Assembly (NCBI GenBank): GCA_016933295.1
Contig: JAFGBG010000191.1
Coordinates: 1 to 49,733, forward strand
Reading direction: 5' to 3'
DNA length: 49,733 nt
Source of the DNA: Sedimentisphaerales bacterium
GTDB taxonomy: Bacteria; Planctomycetota; Phycisphaerae; Sedimentisphaerales; Anaerobacaceae
In this document: piece by piece, positions 36,427 through 44,362 of the stretch
Position numbering within the stretch: the first letter of the stretch is position 1
Layout: each line of letters begins with the position of its first letter
The notes under the pieces: generated by a model
What the model was told of the DNA's origin: nothing
The model's database searches: none
What the model saw: the letters and a program-made list of their open reading frames with translations, nothing else
Made by a program: the position numbers and the translations under genes

Positions 36427-38244
36427 TCACAGTTCTTGAATCATAAGATTATCCAGCCATACAGTATCTTCTCCCGAACTGTAGGATCGATCTTTTGTAT
36501 AAATCCACTCAAGAATTAATTGCTCAGATTCAACAAGAACAGGAAAAGTATATATGGTCCAATCCAATTCACCTGAGAACTCGGCGTTAATTACACCATT
36601 GGCGGAGAATGTCAGGACGTCAAACATATCCTCAGTAGACGTTTTAACTGCAAAGCTTACATTAAAAAATGTTCCAGCGGAACTGTCAATAATTACTCTG
36701 AAACCCGAACTTTGATTACCATCAATATCTCCAGATTCAATACTGTAATCTCCAGAATATGCTCGAGATGAAAGTTCCCAAGGAGTACCTATCCAGTCAG
36801 AAATAATTGTTTCAATATTAACCTGATTAGTTTCAAATCCTGTATTGATTATGTCTATCGGATCCTCTCCCTGAAACTCATATAATCGTATATCGTCGAT
36901 ATATAACATACCGCTCCCACCGTGTTGGGGATTGTCACGATTACCAACACCTATGAATAGACCCTTGATATCGACAAGAGTCACATCTGATTTAATGAAA
37001 TCAACGAGGGGGATTCTCCACTCATTCCAATCATTAAATTGAGTCGCCTTAGGATCAGGATGATTTATAACAGACGCTTTGCCATTGCAATTGTATATAC
37101 CAATATACAATTGCTCAGCGTTATTTGAGCTGTTATTTCCGTTATAACTGTTGATTGTAAAGGTATCCGGCAAATCCTCAATAAAACCATCGTCAGTCTT
37201 ATTAGCACCTCTGAACCAAAGTGATAATACCTGAACGCCCTCACTAATCAAGTCACGAGACTTATCCCATGTTATACTCGTCTCCGAGTAATTCAAGCAG
37301 CCTGGTTTATCGTTGTTATAGAAGAATGGCATTGACTGGTTTCCACTGTTGGTGATATTTAATTCAACGTAAGGAGGATTGTCACGAAAACCTACGATGG
37401 CTCCTGTACCATTACCTGCATATGTATCGTTATTATACCCGTCAATCCAAGTATCAAATATTCGGTTCGGGAAATAGTCGGTATAGTTCTCGAAATTATC
37501 CACTGTAAGATAATCAGTTGCTATAAAGCACCAGACATCACCTTTATGCAATACCCCTCTTTTTGTAATCTCATCGATTCGCCAGAAATATGTTTGATCA
37601 AACTCAAGTGTATCCGGCACAATATAAACTTCGGCGTGTTGTTTGCCTCTATAGATGCTATCAAGATCCATTTCATTGGCATTAACCACAGCGTCATAAC
37701 TATCACCCAAATAGACATTATGCGAATTAGTAAAATCTCCCGTTGTCCAGTGGAGGGTAGTGTTTTGCACAAATGCAGTAAAATTATCGGGAGGAATCGG
37801 TTCTGAGGCCTTCAGCTTCGGTTCGTAGACAATCTCATCAAAAACGTAACGATTGTCCATATTTGTACCACCCTCTACTCGGAATGTGTGACTTTGAGAT
37901 AAAGTTTCTTCGACGGCAGCTTCAAAACTCCGCATTTGTTCATATCTTGTATGGCCGGGAAACCAGCGTTTGAACATGGGAATATTACGGTGACAATAAT
38001 CGCCCCATGAACTAAATCCACCATTCCAGTATACATAATAATATTTAACGTATTCATGCTGGGCGGCATTCCATGCTAAATGTACCCAAAGTTCGCCATA
38101 AATATCATTAAGATTTTCTTCGGTTACTGTAAAGAATTCGTACGTTATTTCCAGATCTTGATACTCCAAAGATGCAAAGAGATTAAAAGTAATAAAAAAG
38201 ACAAATAAAAGTGCGAATGGAATTCTGTTGAAAAAAGTATTCAC
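36427..38244 (-). CDS. Large secreted protein with Fn3-like and carbohydrate-binding-like domains
   Basis: A 605-residue exported protein. The start chosen is GTG 38244, which has GGAGAGGG 5 bases upstream (the frame extends to 38283). A hydrophobic signal is followed by a unique N-terminal region with many Tyr/Trp/His (about residues 30-150), an Fn3-type domain (PIPPDNFTAFVQNTTLHWTTG to FDQTYFWRIDEIT, about 150-240), a jelly-roll module opening with LTVDNFENYTDYFPNRIFDTWIDGY (about 255-470) and a final beta-sandwich (INTGFETNQVN onward). Similar Fn3 and 'DNFE-Y' modules occur in secreted polysaccharide-related proteins of this lineage. No catalytic site or dockerin was seen. Confidence 0.7.
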   Translation of the reverse strand: MNTFFNRIPFALLFVFFITFNLFASLEYQDLEITYEFFTVTEENLNDIYGELWVHLAWNAAQHEYVKYYYVYWNGGFSSWGDYCHRNIPMFKRWFPGHTRYEQMRSFEAAVEETLSQSHTFRVEGGTNMDNRYVFDEIVYEPKLKASEPIPPDNFTAFVQNTTLHWTTGDFTNSHNVYLGDSYDAVVNANEMDLDSIYRGKQHAEVYIVPDTLEFDQTYFWRIDEITKRGVLHKGDVWCFIATDYLTVDNFENYTDYFPNRIFDTWIDGYNNDTYAGNGTGAIVGFRDNPPYVELNITNSGNQSMPFFYNNDKPGCLNYSETSITWDKSRDLISEGVQVLSLWFRGANKTDDGFIEDLPDTFTINSYNGNNSSNNAEQLYIGIYNCNGKASVINHPDPKATQFNDWNEWRIPLVDFIKSDVTLVDIKGLFIGVGNRDNPQHGGSGMLYIDDIRLYEFQGEDPIDIINTGFETNQVNIETIISDWIGTPWELSSRAYSGDYSIESGDIDGNQSSGFRVIIDSSAGTFFNVSFAVKTSTEDMFDVLTFSANGVINAEFSGELDWTIYTFPVLVESEQLILEWIYTKDRSYSSGEDTVWLDNLMIQEL

Positions 38245-38499
38245 CTTATCCCTCTCCAAATTTACAAAAACATTATCCAACACCTTATACGCTTATACAT
38301 CCCATCTCGAAAATTATATTTTGATTTTAATTAATTTTCGCTCAAAAAGCAAAGAAAAAAAATGAGAACGATGATTTATAAAAAAGTACGCTCAACAACA
38401 AATCAAATATATTAATGTCATATCGCTCGAAAATATCGCTCAGTTAATATTTTTATTCCGGAAATATAAGTATATAGTAACTTTGCCTGTTCCTTTAAT

Positions 38500-39876
38500 T
38501 CATTGTAAAATTGAAGAAATAAGCCACTGGCGGCAGAATTCCATCAAGTCGAGCACGTTAACTACGCCGTCATCGATTAAATCCGGTATAAGCGGGTTTT
38601 CGGTCATATGCCACTGCTCGGCGAGAATCCAGAAGTCTCGGAAGTTGACAATACCATCGTAATTAAAATCTGCCGAACCGATGAGCGAACAGATTTCGCC
38701 AAATACACCGAAACGCGAGCCGTCCTGCTCGTTACTTTGCCAGACAGTCACAAATCTGCCGCCGGATCCGGCTGCGATAGCGGGACGTCTTTGGTCGTCC
38801 TCAATATATGTATTGAGGCGGAATTCACCGCCAATTGGATTCCCGTAATTATCGAATCTCTGGCCGAATACGTCCCTTTCATTGACGTTGGGATCGCTCA
38901 TGCTTTCCCAGACGATAACAAACTCACCGAAGTCATTCATCGCAATACGTGGATTTTGCTGTGCTTGCTCGAGTGTCGTATTTACGATAAACTGCTCGCC
39001 TAAAGCCGTGCCGTTAGGATCGAACAGCCGGGCATGAATGTCGTCCAATGAAGCGAGATTTGGATCGCCGTCCCATGTCACCACAAAACACCCGGTCTGA
39101 TCCATAGCAATCGCGGGCCGAGCGATAGAATCGAAAGCGATTGTACTAACATAGATCGGTTCTGTTTTTGCCGAGCCGTCGAAATTATAAACTCTTGCTC
39201 TTATCGAGTTGGAGCTTTTATCAACCATCCAGACAACGGCAAAATTACCGTTAGGATCCATTGCTACATCCGGATAGCGGCAGGGTGACAATTCCTCATT
39301 TACGATAAATTCCTCACCGAATTTCCTGCCGGTCACATCATAACATTGACCGCATATCGTTCTGTCACCTTCTTCCGGAAAATCCACACTCTCCCAGATA
39401 ATGACACATTCTCCGTTTTTGTTCATCGCTACCTGTGGACAAATATTTCTGCCGATAGTAGCGTCGTTTATTTGCACGTCATCTGTGACAGGAAAACCGT
39501 TCGGGTCGAACCATCTTGCGAAAATATCTTCCCTGTTTGGATCTGTTATCGATGGTCCCCGCCAGGTGACAACAGAACCGGCAGGGGAACCGATTGCCAC
39601 AGCCGGTTCTGTTTGATTACCGGTTATGATTGTATTAACCTGAAATTCCTCTCCGGCGGGATTATGGTTCGGATCGAACCACTGGGCGAATATGCCATTG
39701 GAACTGCCATCCTGACCGTAACTTCGCCAAACGACGAGGAATCCACCGTCTGCAGTAAAAGCGACATCCGGATCCGCCTGGTCCCATGTTGTGTGTGTGT
39801 TGACCTGAAATTCGCCACCGAAAGCCGAACAAACGAATAAAGCGGCCAATAAACATAAAATTAGAATCTTTTTCAT
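38500..39876 (-). CDS. Secreted seven-repeat beta-propeller protein with a C-terminal dockerin-like domain
   Basis: A 458-residue protein. The start chosen is ATG 39876, with GGAGGAGAG just upstream (the frame opens at 39951). After the signal peptide come seven repeats of about 52 residues, each of the pattern EFxVNT...PxVAxxxxGxFVVxW...IxxRxFDxxG, which would fold as a seven-bladed propeller. The end (about 405-455) has two dockerin/EF-hand-like repeats, SADFNYDGIVNFRDFWILAEQW and DLIDDGVVNVLDLMEFCRQW, with Ca2+-ligand Asp/Asn positions. A cohesin partner was not seen in this window. The role is probably display of a binding surface outside the cell. Confidence 0.8.
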   Translation of the reverse strand: MKKILILCLLAALFVCSAFGGEFQVNTHTTWDQADPDVAFTADGGFLVVWRSYGQDGSSNGIFAQWFDPNHNPAGEEFQVNTIITGNQTEPAVAIGSPAGSVVTWRGPSITDPNREDIFARWFDPNGFPVTDDVQINDATIGRNICPQVAMNKNGECVIIWESVDFPEEGDRTICGQCYDVTGRKFGEEFIVNEELSPCRYPDVAMDPNGNFAVVWMVDKSSNSIRARVYNFDGSAKTEPIYVSTIAFDSIARPAIAMDQTGCFVVTWDGDPNLASLDDIHARLFDPNGTALGEQFIVNTTLEQAQQNPRIAMNDFGEFVIVWESMSDPNVNERDVFGQRFDNYGNPIGGEFRLNTYIEDDQRRPAIAAGSGGRFVTVWQSNEQDGSRFGVFGEICSLIGSADFNYDGIVNFRDFWILAEQWHMTENPLIPDLIDDGVVNVLDLMEFCRQWLISSILQ

Positions 39877-40283
39877 TGCACTCTCTCCTCCGAATTTTTT
39901 TCCGAATCGGCCTGCGGATACGTTTTTCGCCGCAGACCTTAAAAATGCCATAAAGCATTATTTTCACAGTGATTAAAACTCTCGCCTAATGCTCAATCTA
40001 TATCCAACGCTCCTTCGCCCACTATATTATAAGGCGTTGGAGCCGGCTGAAATATTGATTAGAAATTTCTTAAATTTTCTAAAAAAGTCACTTTTTTTTA
40101 GAAAAAATTCGAAAATATTGCAGTCAAAAAGGTGTTTTTATGCTTCTAAGTTATTTTTAAAAAAGCAGTTACAGCTATCGCAAGTCTGTAAATTAAATCG
40201 TAATACAATTTACGGAAAATCCGTCATCTTTTTTCGATTATGGTCGGTATATACTCAATTACTATTCTTGGAAAATATGGAGT
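39877..40283. other. Intergenic region with an inverted repeat
   Basis: No gene is accepted. An imperfect inverted repeat, CCAACGCtCCTT / AAGGCGTTGG, lies at about 40005-40040. A short plus-strand frame across this region runs into the antisense of the FG-GAP gene and has no binding site. The middle part is A/T-homopolymer-rich. Confidence 0.5.
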
Positions 40284-41588
40284 TTAATTTTTATTTCGCA
40301 GAAACAGCCAAACCCAGCCGTGGCGCTCGTATTCATCGGGCAGCTTGGAACTAAGTTCCGTCATTTTCTCGCGAACTTCTTTTATTTCCTTCTGAATCTT
40401 TTCCATTTCCTCTTTTGTTTTAACCCGTGAGGGACCATCTAATTTCTGTATTAACTCTCCGAAACGCTGTTGTATCGGCTCAAGTTCTTTTCGAATCCGA
40501 TCATACTCGGCTTTTTCCTCGGCCGTAGGTTCGGGCAGGTCGGGCTTTTGCAAACAGAAATCACCGACGAGTAAATCGAGTAGTCCGTCACCATTCCAGT
40601 CGGTGACGCAAATTTTCGAGCGGCTTCCTCTGGCTACTTCTTTTGAGACTCGGGATCGGTCCATGGAACGGCCGGGCGGTACAAGCTGGACAGCGGATGC
40701 CAGCTCGGGGGAATTGGAGCTGCCTGTATTACTGAAAAGCGAGACACTACCGTCGTCGGCGCCGACTAAGAGGTCGAGATCGCCGTCACCTTCCCAATCG
40801 GCGGCGTACGGCCCCGCCCGGCTTGAAACGCTTGCTATTTGTTGTTCTTTACCGAAAGCAAAGGATTCCGCAGTCCCTTCGTTGGGAATCAGATAAACTT
40901 TGCCGCGTATGGTCCCGACAATAAGGTCGAAATCACCGTCACCGTCCCAGTCGGCTACACTGACGGCCGAAGCCGAGCCTGTTATTCCTATCGGCTTCTC
41001 CGGCGTGTTTTCGATTTTCCTGCCGCGGTAATATACGAATGTACCTTCTTCGGTTTGTTCGAATTTGGCGTTTCCGGTAATTAGGATTTGGTTGGATTTC
41101 TCTTGTATGCCGCCGCCGATGTTTATGATATTACCGTCTTTATCCTCAATCATTTCCGGTGCGGCAAAGTTATGGTCGGGCCCGCCTTTGAAGAAAAATA
41201 TTTCGCCCGGCCAGGAGCCGGAGATTAAGTCCATGTGACCGTCGTTATTTATGTCCGCAACATGCGGACCGAATCCGATGCATCAGCCGCTTGGGACGCA
41301 GCCGTCCTCTTTTCCATCTTTGAATTTTACACCTGCGGCAAGTTTCGGCTGGGAGTTCGTGCCCTCATTTCGATAAATCCATAGGGCCCCGCCCCCGAAC
41401 TGGCCGACCAATAAATCTTTAACACCATCACCATCGAAATCGCAGACAAACGGCGCAGCATGACCGACGTCGGTATCGATTGGCTTGCCGGCGGCTTCCA
41501 GCCTGACCGGTTGTTCCAGTTCCCGCGAAAGACCGGTTATTTCCGTTGAAATTAATCCCGCCGAAATCAAAATGAGAATCTTTAACAT
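40284..41588 (-). CDS. FG-GAP/VCBS repeat protein with in-frame UGA (candidate selenoprotein, Sec102)
   Basis: One reading frame runs from ATG 41588 to TAA 40284 with a single internal TGA at 41285-41283. Read through, it encodes 434 residues. A signal peptide is followed by five FG-GAP calcium-type motifs: CDFDGDGVKDLLVG, ADINNDGHMDLISG, ADWDGDGDFDLIVG, ADWEGDGDLDLLVG and TDWNGDGLLDLLVG. A charged coiled coil (about residues 355-420) follows. The TGA is codon 102 in GCVPSG-UGA-CIGFGP, and the second FG-GAP motif starts only 9 codons after it. The first Met after the stop (41234) lies inside that motif, so it is not a true start. A 6-bp hairpin 13 bases after the UGA fits a bacterial SECIS. 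A nonsense mutation or sequencing error is the alternative. Confidence 0.7.
41253..41285 (-). promoter_or_regulatory. Candidate bacterial SECIS element (UGA plus hairpin)
   Basis: In the mRNA, UGA (41285-41283) is followed after 13 bases by stem GUCCGC (41269-41264), loop AUGUU and stem GCGGAC (41258-41253). The loop has the G-U found in SelB-bound apical loops, and the distance is in the normal range. A weak lower pairing AUU/AAU can extend it. Confidence 0.55.
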
Positions 41589-41652
41589 AATAAATCATCC
41601 TTTCTATAGAAAAAATCATTATAAATATTTACATCCGGTTTAACAATAAAAT

Positions 41653-42738
41653 CTATAGTGGTTTGATGTACGGCTCGATTGCCTTCGCGTGAGGATGCGT
41701 ATCGACAAAATTATCCCGCTGTCCTGATCTGGAAAATATATAAAGAGCATATCCGCCCCAGCCGCCGCCGCAGTATTTACATGCCAGGCATTTCTCGGAT
41801 TCTATCAGGGGCTCCATCCCCTCATCAATCTGAAGCTGGTAACTCATTCTTATGGCATCCGCTAATTTATCGATATCTTCATTAAGCACAGCTTCGGAGG
41901 CGACTCTGCCGGCCAGGTAAATCGCATCGTAATCGCGGTCTTTTTCGGCGATATCCGGCGTGTCGTGCTCCTGGTTGGTATAGTTTATCGCCATAAGGCC
42001 TTTTAGCATACTGCCGTTGCGCTTGAGGTGCAGGACGGGATGCAGGCCGCTTTGCCAGACGCAAATACCGGTCTCCTGAATAATCGCCGGGTCCTGCCAG
42101 CCCACACCGAGGTTAAGCTCGCTCAGTACGCCATCCTCTCCGTTGAGAATCGCCCATGCGCCGCTGCCGCCGAGGCCGGATCGCTTTTCATAATCCCAGC
42201 AGTTCAGCGACACCAGCGGCGAAATTGCGCAATTGACTATGAATCCGCCGTCTCTCGCGAACCGTGGGACATCAAGCCAGCCACCGGCGAAATCTACCCG
42301 CAGGGGAGCTTCTTTAGGGGCTCGAATCCACTTGACTATCCCGGTTGTCGAAACAGGCTTGAATTTCGGCGGAGTTTTAGGCAGGACATGATATTCTACG
42401 CCGTGCTCTACGCAAAGGGCACGCTTTAATTCGCCGTATTTATCGTCCTCGGTGACGACCAAAATATCAGGCTTAATTCGAAGGAAATGGTCTTTGAAAT
42501 CCAGGCCTATTTCCATATTTTCTCCCATGACGACATCATCCACCATCTCAAGCGATTGAATTAATGCCCGTTTGTGCTCCTGCGGGATTGAAGAACGCCG
42601 GTTCTTGTGGGCCCATAAAACGTCGTCCGAAGCGAAACACACGGTCAGGTGATCGCCTAAGGTTTTGCATTCTGTGAAAAACTGGACGTGGCCCGCGTGG
42701 AGAATATCATAACATCCGGAGACAAATATCTTTTTCAT
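41653..42738 (-). CDS. Fusion of a cytidylyltransferase-like domain and a GHMP (heptose/fucose-type) sugar kinase
   Basis: A 361-residue cytoplasmic protein of two domains. Residues 1-140 form a nucleotidyltransferase: FVSGCYDILHAGHVQFF (HxGH motif), SIPQEHKRALIQSL, and FKPVSTTGIVKWI in place of the ISSTxI motif. Residues about 143-361 are GHMP-kinase-like: APLRVDFAGGWLDVPRF (sugar-1-kinase N-terminal motif), GLGGSGAWAIL (ATP-binding glycine loop) and KYCGGGWGGYALYIF (C-terminal motif). Such kinases (HddA, fucokinase) phosphorylate sugars, and the first domain would activate the sugar phosphate. It looks like a one-chain route to an NDP-sugar for surface glycans. The ATG has a GAGGAAGGA site. 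Confidence 0.75.
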   Translation of the reverse strand: MKKIFVSGCYDILHAGHVQFFTECKTLGDHLTVCFASDDVLWAHKNRRSSIPQEHKRALIQSLEMVDDVVMGENMEIGLDFKDHFLRIKPDILVVTEDDKYGELKRALCVEHGVEYHVLPKTPPKFKPVSTTGIVKWIRAPKEAPLRVDFAGGWLDVPRFARDGGFIVNCAISPLVSLNCWDYEKRSGLGGSGAWAILNGEDGVLSELNLGVGWQDPAIIQETGICVWQSGLHPVLHLKRNGSMLKGLMAINYTNQEHDTPDIAEKDRDYDAIYLAGRVASEAVLNEDIDKLADAIRMSYQLQIDEGMEPLIESEKCLACKYCGGGWGGYALYIFSRSGQRDNFVDTHPHAKAIEPYIKPL

Positions 42739-42867
42739 ATTCCTTCCTCTATGTGCTTTGTCAAGAGGTTCTGTTAATGAAATGGATTATAACATTTTCC
42801 GGCGGATTTTGTTAGAAATAATCGTATTTTTGCCGAAAAAACCTTCCGCATCGAGTGCTTCTATTGT

Positions 42868-43428
42868 TTATTGGCCGTTTATTGACGTCTCATTGACATC
42901 CTCGAACGTCTCTAAAATGTCGTAACCTTCGGCGCCCCGTGCGTCATCGAACAATGAAAAAACCAGAAATCCCAGACCGATAAGTCCCAAGGCAATCAGC
43001 CGGAGCTCTCTGTCGTTTTCGGTGTCATCCTCCTTATCAAAAGGGCTATACTGGTCATCTTCGCTGGTTTCCGTGAGTGACCATAGAAGAATGCCCGGCA
43101 ACATAATCATACCTCCTATTGCGGCAGGAAATTCACCCGGAGGCTCATAGTTTCTTAAGTCATAGTTTTTTGTTATTCTCCGACCGTCCGGGAGGGTATA
43201 TGTAATATCGACAAAATGATTCTTGATAAGAACGCTGTCTTTTGGGATTTGAATCTTGCAGGGTGTTTCGCCGTGAACTTTCGAGCCTACCTGTACGGTC
43301 GCCCCTGACGGCTGTGAATATAAATTCAACTGATATGGCCCCTTGCATCCTGTTAGTAAAAAAACAAGTAAGAGACAAATAACCTGCCGAAAGCTTTTTC
43401 TCAAACAATAACGATTTATTGATGCCAT
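42868..43428 (-). CDS. PEGA-domain lipoprotein with membrane segments
   Basis: A 186-residue protein. The signal ends in LLTGC (Cys at about residue 28). A PEGA-type domain follows: LYSQPSGATVQVGSKVHGETPCKI (about 34-57), a small beta module found in surface proteins. After it are two hydrophobic segments (about 103-120 and 145-160) separated by an acidic loop. The ATG is 3 bases after the stop of the preceding gene, and its GGAGG site lies within that gene's last codons, so they are coupled. Confidence 0.7.
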   Translation of the reverse strand: MASINRYCLRKSFRQVICLLLVFLLTGCKGPYQLNLYSQPSGATVQVGSKVHGETPCKIQIPKDSVLIKNHFVDITYTLPDGRRITKNYDLRNYEPPGEFPAAIGGMIMLPGILLWSLTETSEDDQYSPFDKEDDTENDRELRLIALGLIGLGFLVFSLFDDARGAEGYDILETFEDVNETSINGQ

Positions 43429-43431
43429 TCT

Positions 43432-43761
43432 TTAGTCCTCCGCATAACAATAAATAGGTTGTCGTTGATGATTATTTATTATTCTATATATTTCTATTCC
43501 GCCGACATACTTTGCTATAAGATTGTATAGCAAACATCCAATTGCAACGAAAACAAACCCTAAGATAGCGTAAATAAAAGGCATAAAAAAAATAAACGCA
43601 CTGCTTAAAAAAGCCGGCCCCATACCCCGAGTGCCTCGTGCTGAACTGGTTGTTATCGTAATCAATACGAAAGGTATCATGAATATCAATGATATCACAA
43701 AATACATTATTCCGGCAATTTTTGCGGTTTGTAATACCCCGATTCTTTTAATTTGTGACAT
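43432..43761 (-). CDS. DUF3566-like small membrane protein
   Basis: A 109-residue protein with two membrane helices (about residues 14-38 and 52-82). The start MSQIKRIGVLQTAKIAGIMYF and the end AIGCLLYNLIAKYVGGIEI match the pattern of DUF3566-type proteins, a family of unknown function found in many bacteria. It is the first gene of a pair with the PEGA lipoprotein, which starts 3 bases later. Its role may be in envelope or secretion. Confidence 0.7.
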   Translation of the reverse strand: MSQIKRIGVLQTAKIAGIMYFVISLIFMIPFVLITITTSSARGTRGMGPAFLSSAFIFFMPFIYAILGFVFVAIGCLLYNLIAKYVGGIEIYRIINNHQRQPIYCYAED

Positions 43762-43806
43762 TTTTCTGTCCTTTCAGAATATTCTAAATTTTTCGTCCAT
43801 CTTTTT

Positions 43807-44262
43807 TTAGCCATTGTCCGGATTTTCCATGATATAAATAACAAGTTTGTAAGACGATATCTTATCGAATTCGGACTGCGGCAGATAAGTTAAAGCGGAT
43901 GCGAGCTGGAGCTCTTTGGCATCTGGTTTCAGTGTCGAATTCTGGCAAATACTTGCCGCGAGATTTCCTTCTTCGTCAAAAAATGCCGCATTGTATGAAA
44001 TATTAAGAGCTTTTCCCGAGAGGTTGGTGATTTTCGGAACACCGATAAGTCGAAATCTGCCGGACGAGGGCGATGTTTTACCCCTAAATCGACAGAGGGC
44101 CTGAATGTCCTCGTTTTTCAGATCGAGCGTAAAGATTTTTTCTTGGTCTGATATACCGGCTTCATACAGCTTGCATTTGCCGGATTTAACTATCTTGCCG
44201 GGAGCCGCGAATGAGGTCGCGGCAAATACCATTACAAAGATTATCATAAAAATTTTTTTCAT
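43807..44262 (-). CDS. Exported hypothetical protein
   Basis: A 151-residue protein with a signal peptide (cleavage near SFAA). The start chosen is ATG 44262, with AGGGAA 8 bases upstream (the frame opens at 44289). The mature part is beta-rich: VPKITNLSGKALNISYNAAFFDEEGNLAAS reads like a domain describing 'unmodified and additional' strands, as in small periplasmic immunoglobulin-like proteins (compare DUF3426/FxLYD type). The family is not certain. It is close to the DUF3566-like gene and transcribed in the same direction, 45 bases upstream of it. Confidence 0.65.
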   Translation of the reverse strand: MKKIFMIIFVMVFAATSFAAPGKIVKSGKCKLYEAGISDQEKIFTLDLKNEDIQALCRFRGKTSPSSGRFRLIGVPKITNLSGKALNISYNAAFFDEEGNLAASICQNSTLKPDAKELQLASALTYLPQSEFDKISSYKLVIYIMENPDNG

Positions 44263-44362
44263 TTCAATATTCCCTATAAACAGCGACACTCTATGAATAA
44301 TATGTTGTATCCTTAAAGCCAGTTTGTTTTATCAGTGGATTAATGTTTGTTTTCATACCTTT

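Noticed and set aside
39989-40354. 121-residue plus-strand protein
   Set aside because: It has no ribosome site, is Leu/Phe/Lys-rich from AT-rich intergenic DNA, and overlaps the end of the FG-GAP gene.
40284-41234. Separate 316-residue FG-GAP gene starting at Met 41234
   Set aside because: The Met lies inside an FG-GAP motif (ADINNDGHMDL) and has no ribosome binding site. The frame continues upstream through one TGA into the signal-peptide part.
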